A stretch of 64,000 nucleotides of DNA from JAJVHZ01 sp041395385. Lineage in GTDB: Bacteria; Pseudomonadota; Gammaproteobacteria; JAJPIJ01. Shown one piece after another: positions 25,413-35,116 of the stretch; the stretch's first letter is position 1; every line of letters starts with the position of its first letter. Where the stretch lies: assembly GCA_041395385.1 (NCBI GenBank), contig JAWLAN010000016.1:60015-124014 (forward strand), given 5' to 3'. The notes beneath the pieces were generated by a model. The model was not told the origin of the DNA. It saw only the letters and a program-made list of their open reading frames with translations, and searched no databases. The position numbers were made by a program, and so were the translations under genes.

Positions 25413-26192
25413 ATGACATCGGATACGACCTTGCGCCTCGCCTTCCGGGACACCGGCCAGGGCCCCGCCGTAATCATCCTCCACGGACTGTTCGGCTCCT
25501 CGCGAAACTGGCAGACCGTCGCCCGGCGCCTCGCGGATCGGTACCGGGTCGTGAGCGTGGACCTGCGCAATCACGGCGACTCGGCGCACGCCGCCGACAT
25601 GGCCTATCGCGCCATGGCCGCGGACGTGTGCGCGCTCGCCGACAGGCTGGAGCTGCCGCAGCCGATCCTCATCGGCCACAGCATGGGCGGAAAGGTTGCG
25701 ATGACCGCCGCGCTCGTGCAATCGGCGCGCTGGCGCAAGCTGGCGGTGGTGGACATCGCCCCGGTGAATTACCCCGAGCGCTACGCGGAACTCCTCGATG
25801 CCATGGAAGCCGTCGCCGCATCGGCGCCGTCCAGCCGGGCACAGGCCGGCGAGCTGCTCCGGACCGTGGCGCCTGATCCGGCGGTACGGAACTTCCTGCT
25901 GCACAACCTCGCTGTGCGCGACGGGCATTACGCCTGGCGCATCAACCTGCCGGCCATCCGCAGGGCGCTGCCGGAGATCGCCGGCTTCCCCGATATCGAC
26001 GGCCGCTTCGACGGCCCGGTCCTGTTCGTGCGCGGCGAGCGCTCCGGCGCCGTGCTTCCCGGGCACGAGCCGCTCATCCTTGCGCGCTTCCCACGCGCGC
26101 GCATCGCCACCGTCGCCGGCGCCGGTCACTGGCCGCACGCCGATTCCCCGGACGCCTTCCTCGATATCCTCACACCCTGGCTCGCCGGCTGA
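25413..26192 (+). CDS. Alpha/beta hydrolase (YbfF-like esterase)
   Basis: 259 residues from MTSDTTLRLAFRDTG; the frame is open upstream, but that stretch overlaps the sigma-28 promoter region. HGLFGSSRNW oxyanion-loop motif, DLRNHGDS, nucleophile elbow LIGHSMGGK with Ser90, and GAGHWPHAD with the catalytic His. This set matches the YbfF esterase group. Cytosolic; substrate unknown. Confidence 0.88.
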   Translation: MTSDTTLRLAFRDTGQGPAVIILHGLFGSSRNWQTVARRLADRYRVVSVDLRNHGDSAHAADMAYRAMAADVCALADRLELPQPILIGHSMGGKVAMTAALVQSARWRKLAVVDIAPVNYPERYAELLDAMEAVAASAPSSRAQAGELLRTVAPDPAVRNFLLHNLAVRDGHYAWRINLPAIRRALPEIAGFPDIDGRFDGPVLFVRGERSGAVLPGHEPLILARFPRARIATVAGAGHWPHADSPDAFLDILTPWLAG

Positions 26193-26304
26193 CGCCGGAG
26201 CCGCAGGGATCCCGCGCCGCGCGAGGCGCCGGCCTGCGCTGGACGCGCCCGCGGCCCGGCGGCACAATGCGCGCCTTTAAGCGCGACTTTGGGAGCGGAG
26301 CAAG

Positions 26305-27525
26305 ATGGCAGCGAAGAACATCAAGAAGGTGGTGCTCGCGTACTCGGGTGGTCTGGATACCTCGGTCATCCTGAAATGGCTGCAGGAGAACTATCAGTGC
26401 GAGATCGTGACCTTCACCGCCGACATCGGCCAGGGTGAGGAGCTCGAGCCGGCCCGCCGCAAGGCCCGGCTGATGGGCGTGAAGAAGATCTACATCGAGG
26501 ACCTCAAGGAGGAGTTCGTCCGCGACTTCGTCTTCCCGATGTTCCGCGCCAACACGATCTATGAAGGCGAGTACCTGCTCGGCACTTCGATCGCGCGGCC
26601 GCTTATCGCCAAGCGCCTGGTGGAGATCGCCAACGAGACCGGCGCGGATGCCATTTCCCACGGTGCCACTGGCAAGGGCAACGACCAGGTCCGCTTCGAG
26701 CTCGGCGCCTACGCACTGCGTCCCGACATCAAGATCATCGCACCCTGGCGGGAGTGGAACCTGACCTCGCGGGAGAAGCTGCTGGCCTATGCCAACAAGC
26801 ACAAGATCCCGGTGGAGATGAAGCGGGGCAAGAAGTCCCCCTACTCCATGGACGCCAACCTGCTGCACATCTCCTATGAGGGCGCGGTGCTGGAGAACCC
26901 GTGGAAAGAGGCCGAGCCGGCGATGTGGCGCTGGACCGTGGCGCCGGAGAAGGCGCCCGCGCGCCCGACCTACATCGAGATCGCGTTCCGCAAGGGCGAT
27001 CCGGTCGCGATCAACGGTCGCGAGATGAGCCCGGCGCGGCTGCTTGCCAGGCTCAACGAGCTGGGCGGCAGGAACGGCATCGGCCGGCTGGACCTGGTGG
27101 AGAACCGCTACGTCGGCATGAAATCGCGCGGCTGCTACGAGACGCCGGGCGGCACCATCCTGCTGAAGGCCCATCGCGCGGTGGAGTCGCTGACGCTCGA
27201 TCGCGAGGTCGCTCACCTGAAGGACGAGCTGATGCCGCGCTACGCCTCGCTCATCTACAACGGCTACTGGTTCAGCCCCGAGCGCCTCGCCCTGCAGGCC
27301 CTCATCGACCACACCCAGCGCAACGTCAACGGCGTGGTGAGACTGAAGCTCTACAAGGGCAGCGTCAGCGTCGTCGGACGCAAGTCCGAGCGCCACAGCC
27401 TGTTCGATCCGACCATCGCCACGTTCGAGGAAGATGCCGGCGCCTACAACCAGGCCGACGCCACCGGCTTCATCCGGCTGAACGCGTTGCGCATGCGGAT
27501 CGAGGCACGGCGCCGGCGGCGTTAA
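26305..27525 (+). CDS. argG: Argininosuccinate synthase
   Basis: 406 residues. ATP pyrophosphatase loop AYSGGLDTS near the N-terminus, then FTADIGQGEE, GTSIARPLIAK, HGATGKGNDQVRFE and SPYSMDANLLH, all family hallmarks at full normal length. It joins citrulline and aspartate in arginine synthesis. A GGAGCGGAG ribosome site precedes the ATG. Single gene with a hairpin just downstream. Confidence 0.97.
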   Translation: MAAKNIKKVVLAYSGGLDTSVILKWLQENYQCEIVTFTADIGQGEELEPARRKARLMGVKKIYIEDLKEEFVRDFVFPMFRANTIYEGEYLLGTSIARPLIAKRLVEIANETGADAISHGATGKGNDQVRFELGAYALRPDIKIIAPWREWNLTSREKLLAYANKHKIPVEMKRGKKSPYSMDANLLHISYEGAVLENPWKEAEPAMWRWTVAPEKAPARPTYIEIAFRKGDPVAINGREMSPARLLARLNELGGRNGIGRLDLVENRYVGMKSRGCYETPGGTILLKAHRAVESLTLDREVAHLKDELMPRYASLIYNGYWFSPERLALQALIDHTQRNVNGVVRLKLYKGSVSVVGRKSERHSLFDPTIATFEEDAGAYNQADATGFIRLNALRMRIEARRRRR

Positions 27526-27538
27526 TTGCCCCGCACTT

Positions 27539-27574
27539 CCGGCACAGGCCGCGGCCCCAGCCGCCCTGTGCCGG
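27539..27574 (+). terminator. Hairpin after argG, probable terminator
   Basis: CCGGCACAGG and CCTGTGCCGG form a perfect 10-bp stem with a 16-base loop, 14 bp after the stop. There is no T-run, so it could work with Rho or only protect the 3' end. The following 27575-27750 holds no gene; an AT-rich stretch lies at 27708-27727. Confidence 0.55.
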
Positions 27575-27756
27575 CTCCGCCCGCCTCTCTCCCGGCGGCA
27601 GACCGATGCCGGCGACCGGCAAGACCGCTGCCCTTCCTCGGCGTCAATTTTCTGACTCAGCGTTCGTCCTAGCTCCTGGTCGGAATGTAGCCAGAGCCAG
27701 CCACCTCGAATAAATCATTATTTTTCAGTGAACAACGTTCGCGTGGCCGGCACGAC

Positions 27757-27772
27757 TGTGATTTGGGTCACA
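27757..27772. promoter_or_regulatory. CRP/Vfr-type binding site
   Basis: TGTGATTTGGGTCACA is a perfect TGTGA-N6-TCACA palindrome, 100 bp upstream of the first GGDEF gene. It suggests cAMP-CRP (Vfr) control of the tandem c-di-GMP genes. The -10 element could not be placed with confidence. Confidence 0.55.
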
Positions 27773-27871
27773 GCTGGCAGCGAACTTGCTTCCTCCTGCT
27801 GCAAGGCGACAATTCCGGCCGGGGCCACATCGTGGCCCACGCCGGGACCGCCCCGCAGCGGAGACCCGATC

Positions 27872-29668
27872 ATGAGTACACACGAGCACCCCTCGAATCC
27901 GCCGATACCCGGGCCATCACCACGAGCACCGGTGATCACCATGCCCGGCACGCCCAGCGCCGAGGCCGTGGCCGGCGCGCGCATGCTACGCACCCTGCAG
28001 GCCCTCGCCGAGGCGGTAATCGCCACCGACGCCCAGGGCAACATCGAGTACATGAATCCGTCCGCCGAGGTGCTGACCGGCATCGGTGTGGAAGACGCGC
28101 TCGGCAGGCCGGCCACGTCGGTATTCCGCATCGCCGACCTCGACGGCAATGCCGACCCCGAGGACCCGATCGCAGCATGCATGAAGGCCCGCCGGCCGGT
28201 CATTGGCGAGACCGCCGTAGCCTTGCTGCGCGACGGCGGCAATACCTGCAGCATCGAATATGCCTGCACGCCGGCCGATGACGGCTGCGGCGGCGTCGGC
28301 GGAGTGGTCTTGAGCTTCCGCGACGTCACCGACAAGCACGCGGCCGCGATGAGCATGAGCTGGGCCGCCAAACACGACGCCCTGACCGGCCTCATCAACC
28401 GGCAGGAACTGGAGCATCGGCTGCGCAAGCTCCTCGACCACGCCTCCATGACGGGGCACAGCCACGCCCTGTGCTACATAGACCTCGATCACTTCAAACG
28501 GATCAACGACGGATTCGGACATGCGGCCGGCGACGAGTACCTGAAGGGGCTGACCGCCGCGCTGCGCGCGAAGATACGCGGCGCCGATACCATCGCGCGG
28601 CTCGGCGGCGACGAGTTCGCCGTGCTGCTGTACAGCTGTCCCATCCAGAAGGCCCGCGCGATCGCCGAAGGCATCGCTGCGTGCGTGGCCGACTATCGGC
28701 TCGACTGGCAGGGGCAGCAGCTGGACTCCACGGCGAGCATGGGCGTGGTCGAAATCAACCGGCAGACCACTGATCTCACCGAACTGCTCGCCTCCGCCGA
28801 CGTCGCCTGCTATGCGGCGAAGAACGAAGGCGGAAACCGGGTTCACACCTATCATGTCACCGACTCGATGCTGTCGGATCGGCTTGGGGAGATCCACTGG
28901 TTGCGCTGCATGCAGCACGCGATCCTCAAGAACAAGTTCCTGCTCTACAGCCAGCCAATCGTCCCGGCCGCCGACACGCGCCTGCCGCACGGCAGCGAGC
29001 TCCTGCTGAGGCTGCAGGACGACAACGGCCGTGTGTTCACGCCCGCGCATTTCATGCCCTCCGCGCTGCGCTACCACGTGCTGCCGGATATCGATCGATG
29101 GCTCGCGAGGAAGGTCATCCGCGCGATCAGCCGCAAGGGCAATACGTTTCGCGGAAGCGACTGGACCAGCATGAACGTGTCGGGGCAGTCGCTGCTCGAC
29201 GATCGATTCCTCGACACGCTGCTGGATCTCATCAAGGAGTACGCGCTGCCGGCCGAACGGCTGTGCTTCGAGATCGCCGAAATGGTCGTCGTCGAGCATC
29301 CCGAACGCGCTCAGTACTTCGCCACCAAGGTGAAGGACGCCGGCTGCCAGATAGCCATCGATGACTGCGGCGCCCTGATCGGGTCGTTCTCGATGCTGCG
29401 GAAGATCCCGATGGATTACCTGAAGATCAGCGAAACCATCGTTCGCAGGATGGCGGCCAACCCGGTCGATCGCGAGATAACGGTGGCGCTTGCCCGCATC
29501 GCCAATCGCGTCGGCATACGCACCATCGGGGAATGCGTGGCCGACGTCGCCACCATGCTCGAGCTCAGAAGGATTGGCGTGGACTACGTGCAGGGCCACG
29601 TGTTCGCCGAACCGAGACCCGTCAAGCTGCAGCCCGCGCAGACAACGCCCGTAACCCGGGTCTCGTGA
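27872..29668 (+). CDS. PAS-GGDEF protein with degenerate EAL domain
   Basis: 598 residues from ATG 27872 behind GCGGAG. PAS (about 35-150; EAVIATDAQGNIEYMNPSAE), GGDEF (about 165-325; intact RLGGDEFAVLL), then an EAL-like domain whose catalytic signatures are all altered: GSELLLRL for EALLR, DDCGALIGSF for DDFGTG, ISET for the KxD motif, GECVAD for EGVET. So it should make c-di-GMP (or bind it) but not hydrolyse it. No membrane segment; cytosolic. Its stop overlaps an ATG at 29668 in the frame of the next, paralogous gene. Confidence 0.9.
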   Translation: MSTHEHPSNPPIPGPSPRAPVITMPGTPSAEAVAGARMLRTLQALAEAVIATDAQGNIEYMNPSAEVLTGIGVEDALGRPATSVFRIADLDGNADPEDPIAACMKARRPVIGETAVALLRDGGNTCSIEYACTPADDGCGGVGGVVLSFRDVTDKHAAAMSMSWAAKHDALTGLINRQELEHRLRKLLDHASMTGHSHALCYIDLDHFKRINDGFGHAAGDEYLKGLTAALRAKIRGADTIARLGGDEFAVLLYSCPIQKARAIAEGIAACVADYRLDWQGQQLDSTASMGVVEINRQTTDLTELLASADVACYAAKNEGGNRVHTYHVTDSMLSDRLGEIHWLRCMQHAILKNKFLLYSQPIVPAADTRLPHGSELLLRLQDDNGRVFTPAHFMPSALRYHVLPDIDRWLARKVIRAISRKGNTFRGSDWTSMNVSGQSLLDDRFLDTLLDLIKEYALPAERLCFEIAEMVVVEHPERAQYFATKVKDAGCQIAIDDCGALIGSFSMLRKIPMDYLKISETIVRRMAANPVDREITVALARIANRVGIRTIGECVADVATMLELRRIGVDYVQGHVFAEPRPVKLQPAQTTPVTRVS

Positions 29669-29916
29669 TGCATCACACAGATCTCCTCGCGCTGGTGGCG
29701 CTTCTGGCCGCGGTACTGTGCGCGATTGCCGCAAAGCGCCGCCGACGCGGCACTAGAATTTTCGATGAGGTACGAACCCGGACCCGGGGAACATGCGCGA
29801 ACGGGCATGCCTCGATGCGCGCGTCGACCGGCTCCGGGGGGAACAATTCAGGCCACCACCACGGCAGCGTTCCCGCCGGGCAGGCAGCCGCAAGCTCAAC
29901 GAGAGAGGTAGTGGGT

Positions 29917-32307
29917 ATGTTCGATGCCATGACCGGGCGGCCGCTGCCCATACAGGACGCGCGACTTTCGCCGGTCCGCGCCGCCAACCAGGATCCCGGC
30001 CCCGGCCTGCTCGCCCGCATCCTGCCTGCGAACCCGCACAAGCGTCGGCTGGTGCTCTGGTCGGTCGTACACGGGGGGGCCGCCGCGCTCGCCGGCGCCC
30101 TGCTCTGGCGGCAGTTGCCCGACTACATCCTCGTGCCGTGGCTGATGTTCATGTTGCTCACCTCCTCCCTGTTCCTGCTGCGCGGCATGTCGCGCGCGCG
30201 GGTAACCGGCGACGCAACCCACCTCTCGGCGCTGATGGTCCTCATCGTCATGACGTTCGGGTTCGCCTGGATCTCCGGCACGGTGATGGCCGCGCCGCAC
30301 CTCGATGCGGACGCGCGCCCCGTGATGGTGCTCGCGCTCGCGCTGGTCGCCGCGCTGACCACGCCGCTGCTGGGAGCCTCGATCCTCGCTCCGCGCCTCA
30401 ACGCGCTGCTGCTCGCCGCCCCCGGCGCCATCGTCGCGATGATCACGCCCGATGCGGCCACCTTCGCCGCCGCCGTGTGCACTTCGTGGGCGGCGCTCCT
30501 CAGCTGGGCGGCGACGACCTGGCCTGCCGCCTCGCCGCCGGAAGCGCTCGGCGCCCCCTCCCGGTCCGATGCAGCGCCGGCGGCGGCGAGCCGAGCCGAA
30601 GTACCGGCCACCGATCTTCCGCGGCTCGCCATGGCGGCGCTCGCGGATGCCATCGTGACCACCGACGGCAACGGGCGCATCACCTCGATCAACCCAGCCG
30701 CCGAGGCCATGACGGGCTGGCCGGCGCGAGATGCGCTGGGCAAGGCCGTCGCCGACGTGATAGTCCTGCGGCCGATGGACGACGGCCTGGAGCACGTCCA
30801 TCCGGTCGAGCGCGCCATGCGCTCTGACCATACGGTCGTGTGCGACTCCACGACAATGCTGGTACGGCGCGACGCGTCCGAATGCAGTGTCGACTACAAC
30901 TGCACGCCGCTGCGCGCGGACGGCCGCGCCGCCGGCGCCGTGGTCTCCCTGCGCGACGTCAGCGAGACTCGCGACATGCACGACAAGCTGAGCTGGGCCG
31001 CCAGCCACGATCCGCTCACCGGTCTCATTAATCGCCGGGAGTTCGAGGCGCGGCTGGCCGTGCTGCACGCCTCGGCCGAGAGCGAGGGCGCCCAGCACGC
31101 GCTCTGCTTCATCGACCTGGACCACTTCAAGTCGCTCAACGACACCTGCGGTCACCTCGCCGGCGACGACTTCCTGCGGGGGCTCGCGGAAGCCCTGCGC
31201 GGACGCGTGCGCGGCGCCGACACGGTGGCGCGACTGGGCGGCGATGAATTCGCCGTTCTTCTGCACAGTTGTCCCATCGAGATGGCAGAGCGCATCGCCG
31301 AGAACCTGCGCCGCACCGTTTCGGATTACTGCGCGGCCTGGAAGGAACATACCCCCACACTCGGCGCCAGCATCGGGGTGGTGGCCATCGATCGCGGCAG
31401 CGGCAGCCTGGCCGACATCCTGGCGGTTGCGGACCTCGCGTGCTACAACGCCAAGAGCGAGGGCCGCAATCGCGTCAGCGTCTTCCGCAGCAACGAGGAT
31501 CTGCTGTCACGCTGGCAGGGAGAGACGCGCTGGCTGCAGAGCATCCATTCCGCGCTGGAGGAGAATCGCTTCGAACTGTACTGGCAGCCGCTGCTGGCGC
31601 TGGGAGGCGAAGGCGCCGGGGGCGCGTGTGAGATCTCCCTGTGCATGCGCGACAGCGAAAATGCGCTGCACGCCACCGCCGATTTCCTGCCCACGGCCCA
31701 GCGCTATCACCTGACACCGGCGATCGACTTCTGGATGCTGAGCACGGTGGTGAGGGCGCTGCGGACAGAGCATCCGGTGCTCTCGGGCATGGACACGATC
31801 TGCATCCGCCTGTCCTCGCAGTCGGTGATCGACGACCGCTTCGAGAAGGAACTGGCGCAACTGCTGTCTGATCCGCAGATCCCGGCGTCGAAACTGTGTC
31901 TGCAGATCAACGAGGGCTCTTTCTCCTCGCACCCGGCGCGACTGCGGCAGCTCACCGCGCAGCTTCGTGCCCGTGGGTGCCGGGTGGTGCTGACGGACTG
32001 CGGATCTGGCGACGGCTCCCTGTCGCAACTTCGAAAGATCGACGTCGACTTTCTCCGGATACCCGCGGAGTTCACCCGCGACCTCATCGATCGACCTCTC
32101 GACCGCGAGCTCGTGCTCTCGCTGCATCGCATAGCCCGCGGCATCGGCGCGAGGACGATCGCCGATCAGGTCGAGACCACGGCGGTGGTGGAAGCCTTGC
32201 GCGGCATTGGCATCGATTTCGCGCAGGGCAGCGTCCTGGGATCGGCTGCGCCTCTCGAGTTGCCGCCCGCCGCGACCGTCACGCCGACGAAGACGCAGGT
32301 CGCCTGA
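29917..32307 (+). CDS. Membrane-bound PAS-GGDEF protein with degenerate EAL domain
   Basis: 796 residues from ATG 29917, preceded by GAGAGAGG. A hydrophobic N-terminal domain of about five helices (45-205), then PAS (about 235-350; DAIVTTDGNGRITSINPAAE), GGDEF (about 355-515; intact LGGDEFAVLL) and a degenerate EAL domain (CEISLCMRD, TDCGSGDGS, DQVET in place of EALLR, DDFGTG, EGVET). It is a paralogue of the preceding gene with the same loss of EAL residues and is probably an active cyclase. An alternative start at 29668 overlaps the upstream stop and would add a hydrophobic helix (LLALVALLAAVLCAIAAK) plus a low-complexity linker; I cannot exclude it. The 3' end overlaps the antiporter gene by 29 bp, tail to tail. 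Confidence 0.88.
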   Translation: MFDAMTGRPLPIQDARLSPVRAANQDPGPGLLARILPANPHKRRLVLWSVVHGGAAALAGALLWRQLPDYILVPWLMFMLLTSSLFLLRGMSRARVTGDATHLSALMVLIVMTFGFAWISGTVMAAPHLDADARPVMVLALALVAALTTPLLGASILAPRLNALLLAAPGAIVAMITPDAATFAAAVCTSWAALLSWAATTWPAASPPEALGAPSRSDAAPAAASRAEVPATDLPRLAMAALADAIVTTDGNGRITSINPAAEAMTGWPARDALGKAVADVIVLRPMDDGLEHVHPVERAMRSDHTVVCDSTTMLVRRDASECSVDYNCTPLRADGRAAGAVVSLRDVSETRDMHDKLSWAASHDPLTGLINRREFEARLAVLHASAESEGAQHALCFIDLDHFKSLNDTCGHLAGDDFLRGLAEALRGRVRGADTVARLGGDEFAVLLHSCPIEMAERIAENLRRTVSDYCAAWKEHTPTLGASIGVVAIDRGSGSLADILAVADLACYNAKSEGRNRVSVFRSNEDLLSRWQGETRWLQSIHSALEENRFELYWQPLLALGGEGAGGACEISLCMRDSENALHATADFLPTAQRYHLTPAIDFWMLSTVVRALRTEHPVLSGMDTICIRLSSQSVIDDRFEKELAQLLSDPQIPASKLCLQINEGSFSSHPARLRQLTAQLRARGCRVVLTDCGSGDGSLSQLRKIDVDFLRIPAEFTRDLIDRPLDRELVLSLHRIARGIGARTIADQVETTAVVEALRGIGIDFAQGSVLGSAAPLELPPAATVTPTKTQVA

Positions 32308-33514
32308 GCCAGCCGGCGAGACACGGGGTCTGCACGACCAGCCCGAACACGACGACGCCGTAGGCGGCCGCCTGTATCGTGAACCAGGAATCGAGCGCCG
32401 GCGGCAGGGCAAGTGCCAGCGCCAGGGTCACCACGCCGCGCGTACCTCCCAGCGCGAGCGTCACCTGATCGCGCCGGTCGAACGCCAACCGGCCGGGCAT
32501 GGACGATCGCGCGAGCAGGAGGCCGGCAAGCAACGAAAGCGGCCGGGCGCAGGCCGTCGCCACTATGGCGATCAGCATCGCCAACCACTGCTCGGTGAAG
32601 ATCGCGACGGTGAACGTCATCCCGCCCAGCAGGAACAGCAGGCCGTTGGCGAGGTAGGCGATGAATGACCAAAGCGCTAGGACGAAGGGTTCCGCCGCCG
32701 CCGTGCCCGGGCGGCACAGCCAGCGTCCGAGCACCAGTCCGCTTGCAAGCACCGCCATCACTCCGGACCAGCCGAGCACGGTATCTGCGATGACGTGGCT
32801 CGCGTAGACACAACCCAGACTGAGCAGCGCCTGCACATGCGCCGCGGGCGCGCGCTGAAGCAGCCACCGCGTCGCCCCCGCCACCGTCGCGCCGACCGCG
32901 AGGCCGCCGGCCAGGGCAAGCAGCGTCTCGAGGGCGACCGCCCAACCGCTGACGCCTTCCATGGATGGCATCAGCGCCAGCGGCAGCAGGGTTGCGTAGA
33001 GTGCGATCGCCAGCGCATCGTTGAAAAGGCTCTCGCCGTCCAACAGCAGGGCGAGACGCTCACCCCCGGGCAGGCCGCGCAGCAACGCGGTCGCAGGACC
33101 GGGGTCCGTGGAGGCGAGCAGCACGCCCGCGAGCGCCGCCGCAATCCACGGGAATCCCTCGGGGTGGCCGATCGCCACATACATGACGACCGTGATGATC
33201 AGCGTGGCCACCAGCATGACGGGCATCGCCAGGATCAGGATCGGGCCCAGCAGCTGTCGCAGGCGCGACGGATCGATCTCGAGCGCCGCATGGAAGACCA
33301 GAACGGGAATGAACACCGCGCTGACGAGCGGCTCGAAGGTGTCCCAGCGCAGGCCGGTATCGAGACCGGCGGAGGTCACCGCCGTCGCGCCGAGGATGCC
33401 GGCCAGCAGCCAGGCGAGGACCGGCGGCATCCGCAGGCGCCGGATCAATGGCTCCGACAGCGTCGCCAGAAGCGCCATCAGCAGGTAGCACAGCACCAGG
33501 CGCGAAAGGTCCAC
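32279..33514 (-). CDS. CPA1-family Na+(K+)/H+ antiporter
   Basis: 411 residues with about twelve hydrophobic helices. Diagnostic motifs are LLASTDPGPATALL (135-138 STDP), DGESLFNDALAIALY (161-166) and LGGTRGVVTLALALALP, the NhaP-type core with paired membrane aspartates. Inner-membrane exchanger for pH and cation balance. No cytosolic regulatory tail. It lies 34 bp downstream of the DoxX gene, so it may be read from the RiPP operon. Confidence 0.9.
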   Translation of the reverse strand: MDLSRLVLCYLLMALLATLSEPLIRRLRMPPVLAWLLAGILGATAVTSAGLDTGLRWDTFEPLVSAVFIPVLVFHAALEIDPSRLRQLLGPILILAMPVMLVATLIITVVMYVAIGHPEGFPWIAAALAGVLLASTDPGPATALLRGLPGGERLALLLDGESLFNDALAIALYATLLPLALMPSMEGVSGWAVALETLLALAGGLAVGATVAGATRWLLQRAPAAHVQALLSLGCVYASHVIADTVLGWSGVMAVLASGLVLGRWLCRPGTAAAEPFVLALWSFIAYLANGLLFLLGGMTFTVAIFTEQWLAMLIAIVATACARPLSLLAGLLLARSSMPGRLAFDRRDQVTLALGGTRGVVTLALALALPPALDSWFTIQAAAYGVVVFGLVVQTPCLAGWLRRPASSSA

Positions 33515-33548
33515 TTTCCGTGGCTCCCGTGTCGCGCCGGCCTCACGC

Positions 33549-34055
33549 TCAGCGGCGTGCGGCGTACCAGCGCTCGATCAGCCGGTCGATGCTCAGTCGG
33601 CCGGGCCCGGAAAGTATCAGCGGCAACAGCATCGCGAGGAACAGCAGCGGCAGCTTGAAGTTGCCGTAGCCGTCGTCGGAGATGACATAGCCCTTCAGCA
33701 GATCCCCGACGGTCTGCCATTGCGACGGCCAATGCACCGCGGCGATGGCGACGACCGTGAGGATTGCCAGCGCAGTGCCCGCTATCCGCGTACCCAGTCC
33801 CAGCACCAGCAGTATGGGCGCAAGCAGTTCCGTCCAGGTCGCGAGCTTCCAACTCACGTCCACCGAGACGACGCTGAAGGGAAATGGAAAGCGCTCCTGG
33901 ATGTCCGCGAACCAGTTCGCGCCGCGATACTTCTCCACTCCGGCCTCCCAGAACTCCCAGGCCAGCAGCATCCGCAGCGCCAGTTGCGGCAGCCAGGCAC
34001 CGAACCAGTTCAACACCGATATCGCGCGACCGATTGCCCCGCCCGCGATCGACAT
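33549..34055 (-). CDS. DoxX-family membrane protein of the hvf operon
   Basis: 168 residues, four hydrophobic helices; LALRMLLAWEFWEAGVEKY at the start, FPFSVVSVDVSWKLATWTELLAPILLVLG in the middle, a typical DoxX layout. Genes of this family are the usual fourth member next to hvfA, hvfB and hvfC (HvfD). A role in redox or in export/use of the modified peptide is assumed in the field, not shown here. It is separated from hvfC by about 290 bp, more than usual for an operon. Confidence 0.85.
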   Translation of the reverse strand: MSIAGGAIGRAISVLNWFGAWLPQLALRMLLAWEFWEAGVEKYRGANWFADIQERFPFPFSVVSVDVSWKLATWTELLAPILLVLGLGTRIAGTALAILTVVAIAAVHWPSQWQTVGDLLKGYVISDDGYGNFKLPLLFLAMLLPLILSGPGRLSIDRLIERWYAARR

Positions 34056-34348
34056 GACGCCTCCCTTCCGTTCCTGTTACGCGGTCACGGGTCTCCGCAA
34101 ACGTGCCTCCGTGCGCGAACTCTAGCCATCCCGACGTACCCCGCTACTGAATGTACGTCGCTTCGATGGTCGGATCCCGGTCGCGGTTACAGGTTGGCCC
34201 GCTCACGGCCGGGCAGGCCGCTGCGCGCCGCGATGCGATTGGACCGGTGTCGGTGGGGGGCAAACGCCGGGTGATTGACGGGCCCGCCGGGATGCGAAAC
34301 GTCGGGAGATCCGCGGGCGGACCGGCCGCGTGCGATCCACGCCGGATG
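34056..34348. other. Gene-free gap between hvfC and the DoxX gene
   Basis: 293 bp with no protein-like reading frame, no terminator hairpin with a T-run and no RNA gene that I recognise. Short overlapping frames on both strands are Arg/Pro-rich and look random. It may contain a separate promoter for the DoxX and antiporter genes. Confidence 0.5.
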
Positions 34349-35116
34349 CTACGAGTCCACGGCGCGCGCGCCGAGCACGATCTGCCTTTCACGCCATTGC
34401 CGCAGCATCTCCTCGCCTCCGCGCAGTACGACCCCGGCGTCGGGGTGCGAAAGCTCCGCGGCGATCTGCAACAGCGCCTGCCGCCCCGCGGGTGGGTCGT
34501 CCCGCCTCAGCAGCTCCATCAGTCGGGCGGCCACCGCATTGAGCTCCAAAAACCCGACCTCATCGCGGTCATTGCGGAAGATCACCAGGTAGGTCGGCTG
34601 CTCGGGGGCAACACGCGGCTGGAAATCCGGCGCGATACGGTGCACGGGGTAGCGATACGACAGCGGCCATGCCAGCGAGCTCAGCACCGGAACCCCGTCG
34701 AGCAGGTCGCCATCGGCGTCGATGCCCGCCGGATCCACGGCCGCGTCGGTCATCCGCAGCGCCGACTCCATCCACTCGTAATGCGCGAGCTCGCTGAGAA
34801 ACGGCGGGTCCTCCGGGGCGTCACGCTCGTTGACCAGGTAATCGACGAACTCGGTGGCCAGGCGCGAGAACAGGGGCGTACGGTTGCGGTGCCGCGCGAA
34901 GTAGTCGCGCACCAGCGCCTCCCAGGCCGAATCGTCATGAAGCCGCCGCAACACCGGGAAGTTGTCACTGACGAAATTCCGCACGTTGGTGAACGCGAGC
35001 TCGCAGTACAGGTCGGTGCGCCGGCTCTCGACGTTCGGCGGCGGCGGATTGTTGCGCGGATCGCGCAGGTGCGCCGCGAACTGGTATTGCACCGCCCTGA
35101 AATCCGGCTCAGCCAT
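34349..35116 (-). CDS. hvfC: HvfC/BufC: DUF2063 partner protein of the MNIO enzyme
   Basis: 255 residues from ATG 35116, overlapping the hvfB stop by 8 bp. N-terminal DUF2063 domain: FRAVQYQFAAHLRDP, AFTNVRNFVSDNFPVLRRL, FLSELAHYEWMESAL; the C-terminal half ends in a region with VIFRNDRDEVGFLELNAVAARLMELL, a PqqD-like fold recognised in these partners. It binds the precursor and presents it to HvfB. The tight overlap supports complex formation in the cytosol. Confidence 0.9.
   Translation of the reverse strand: MAEPDFRAVQYQFAAHLRDPRNNPPPPNVESRRTDLYCELAFTNVRNFVSDNFPVLRRLHDDSAWEALVRDYFARHRNRTPLFSRLATEFVDYLVNERDAPEDPPFLSELAHYEWMESALRMTDAAVDPAGIDADGDLLDGVPVLSSLAWPLSYRYPVHRIAPDFQPRVAPEQPTYLVIFRNDRDEVGFLELNAVAARLMELLRRDDPPAGRQALLQIAAELSHPDAGVVLRGGEEMLRQWRERQIVLGARAVDS

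Noticed and set aside
29760..29916. Possible c-di-GMP (GEMM) riboswitch before the second GGDEF gene
   Set aside because: The conserved GEMM core segments were not found; the stretch only has scattered GC hairpins.
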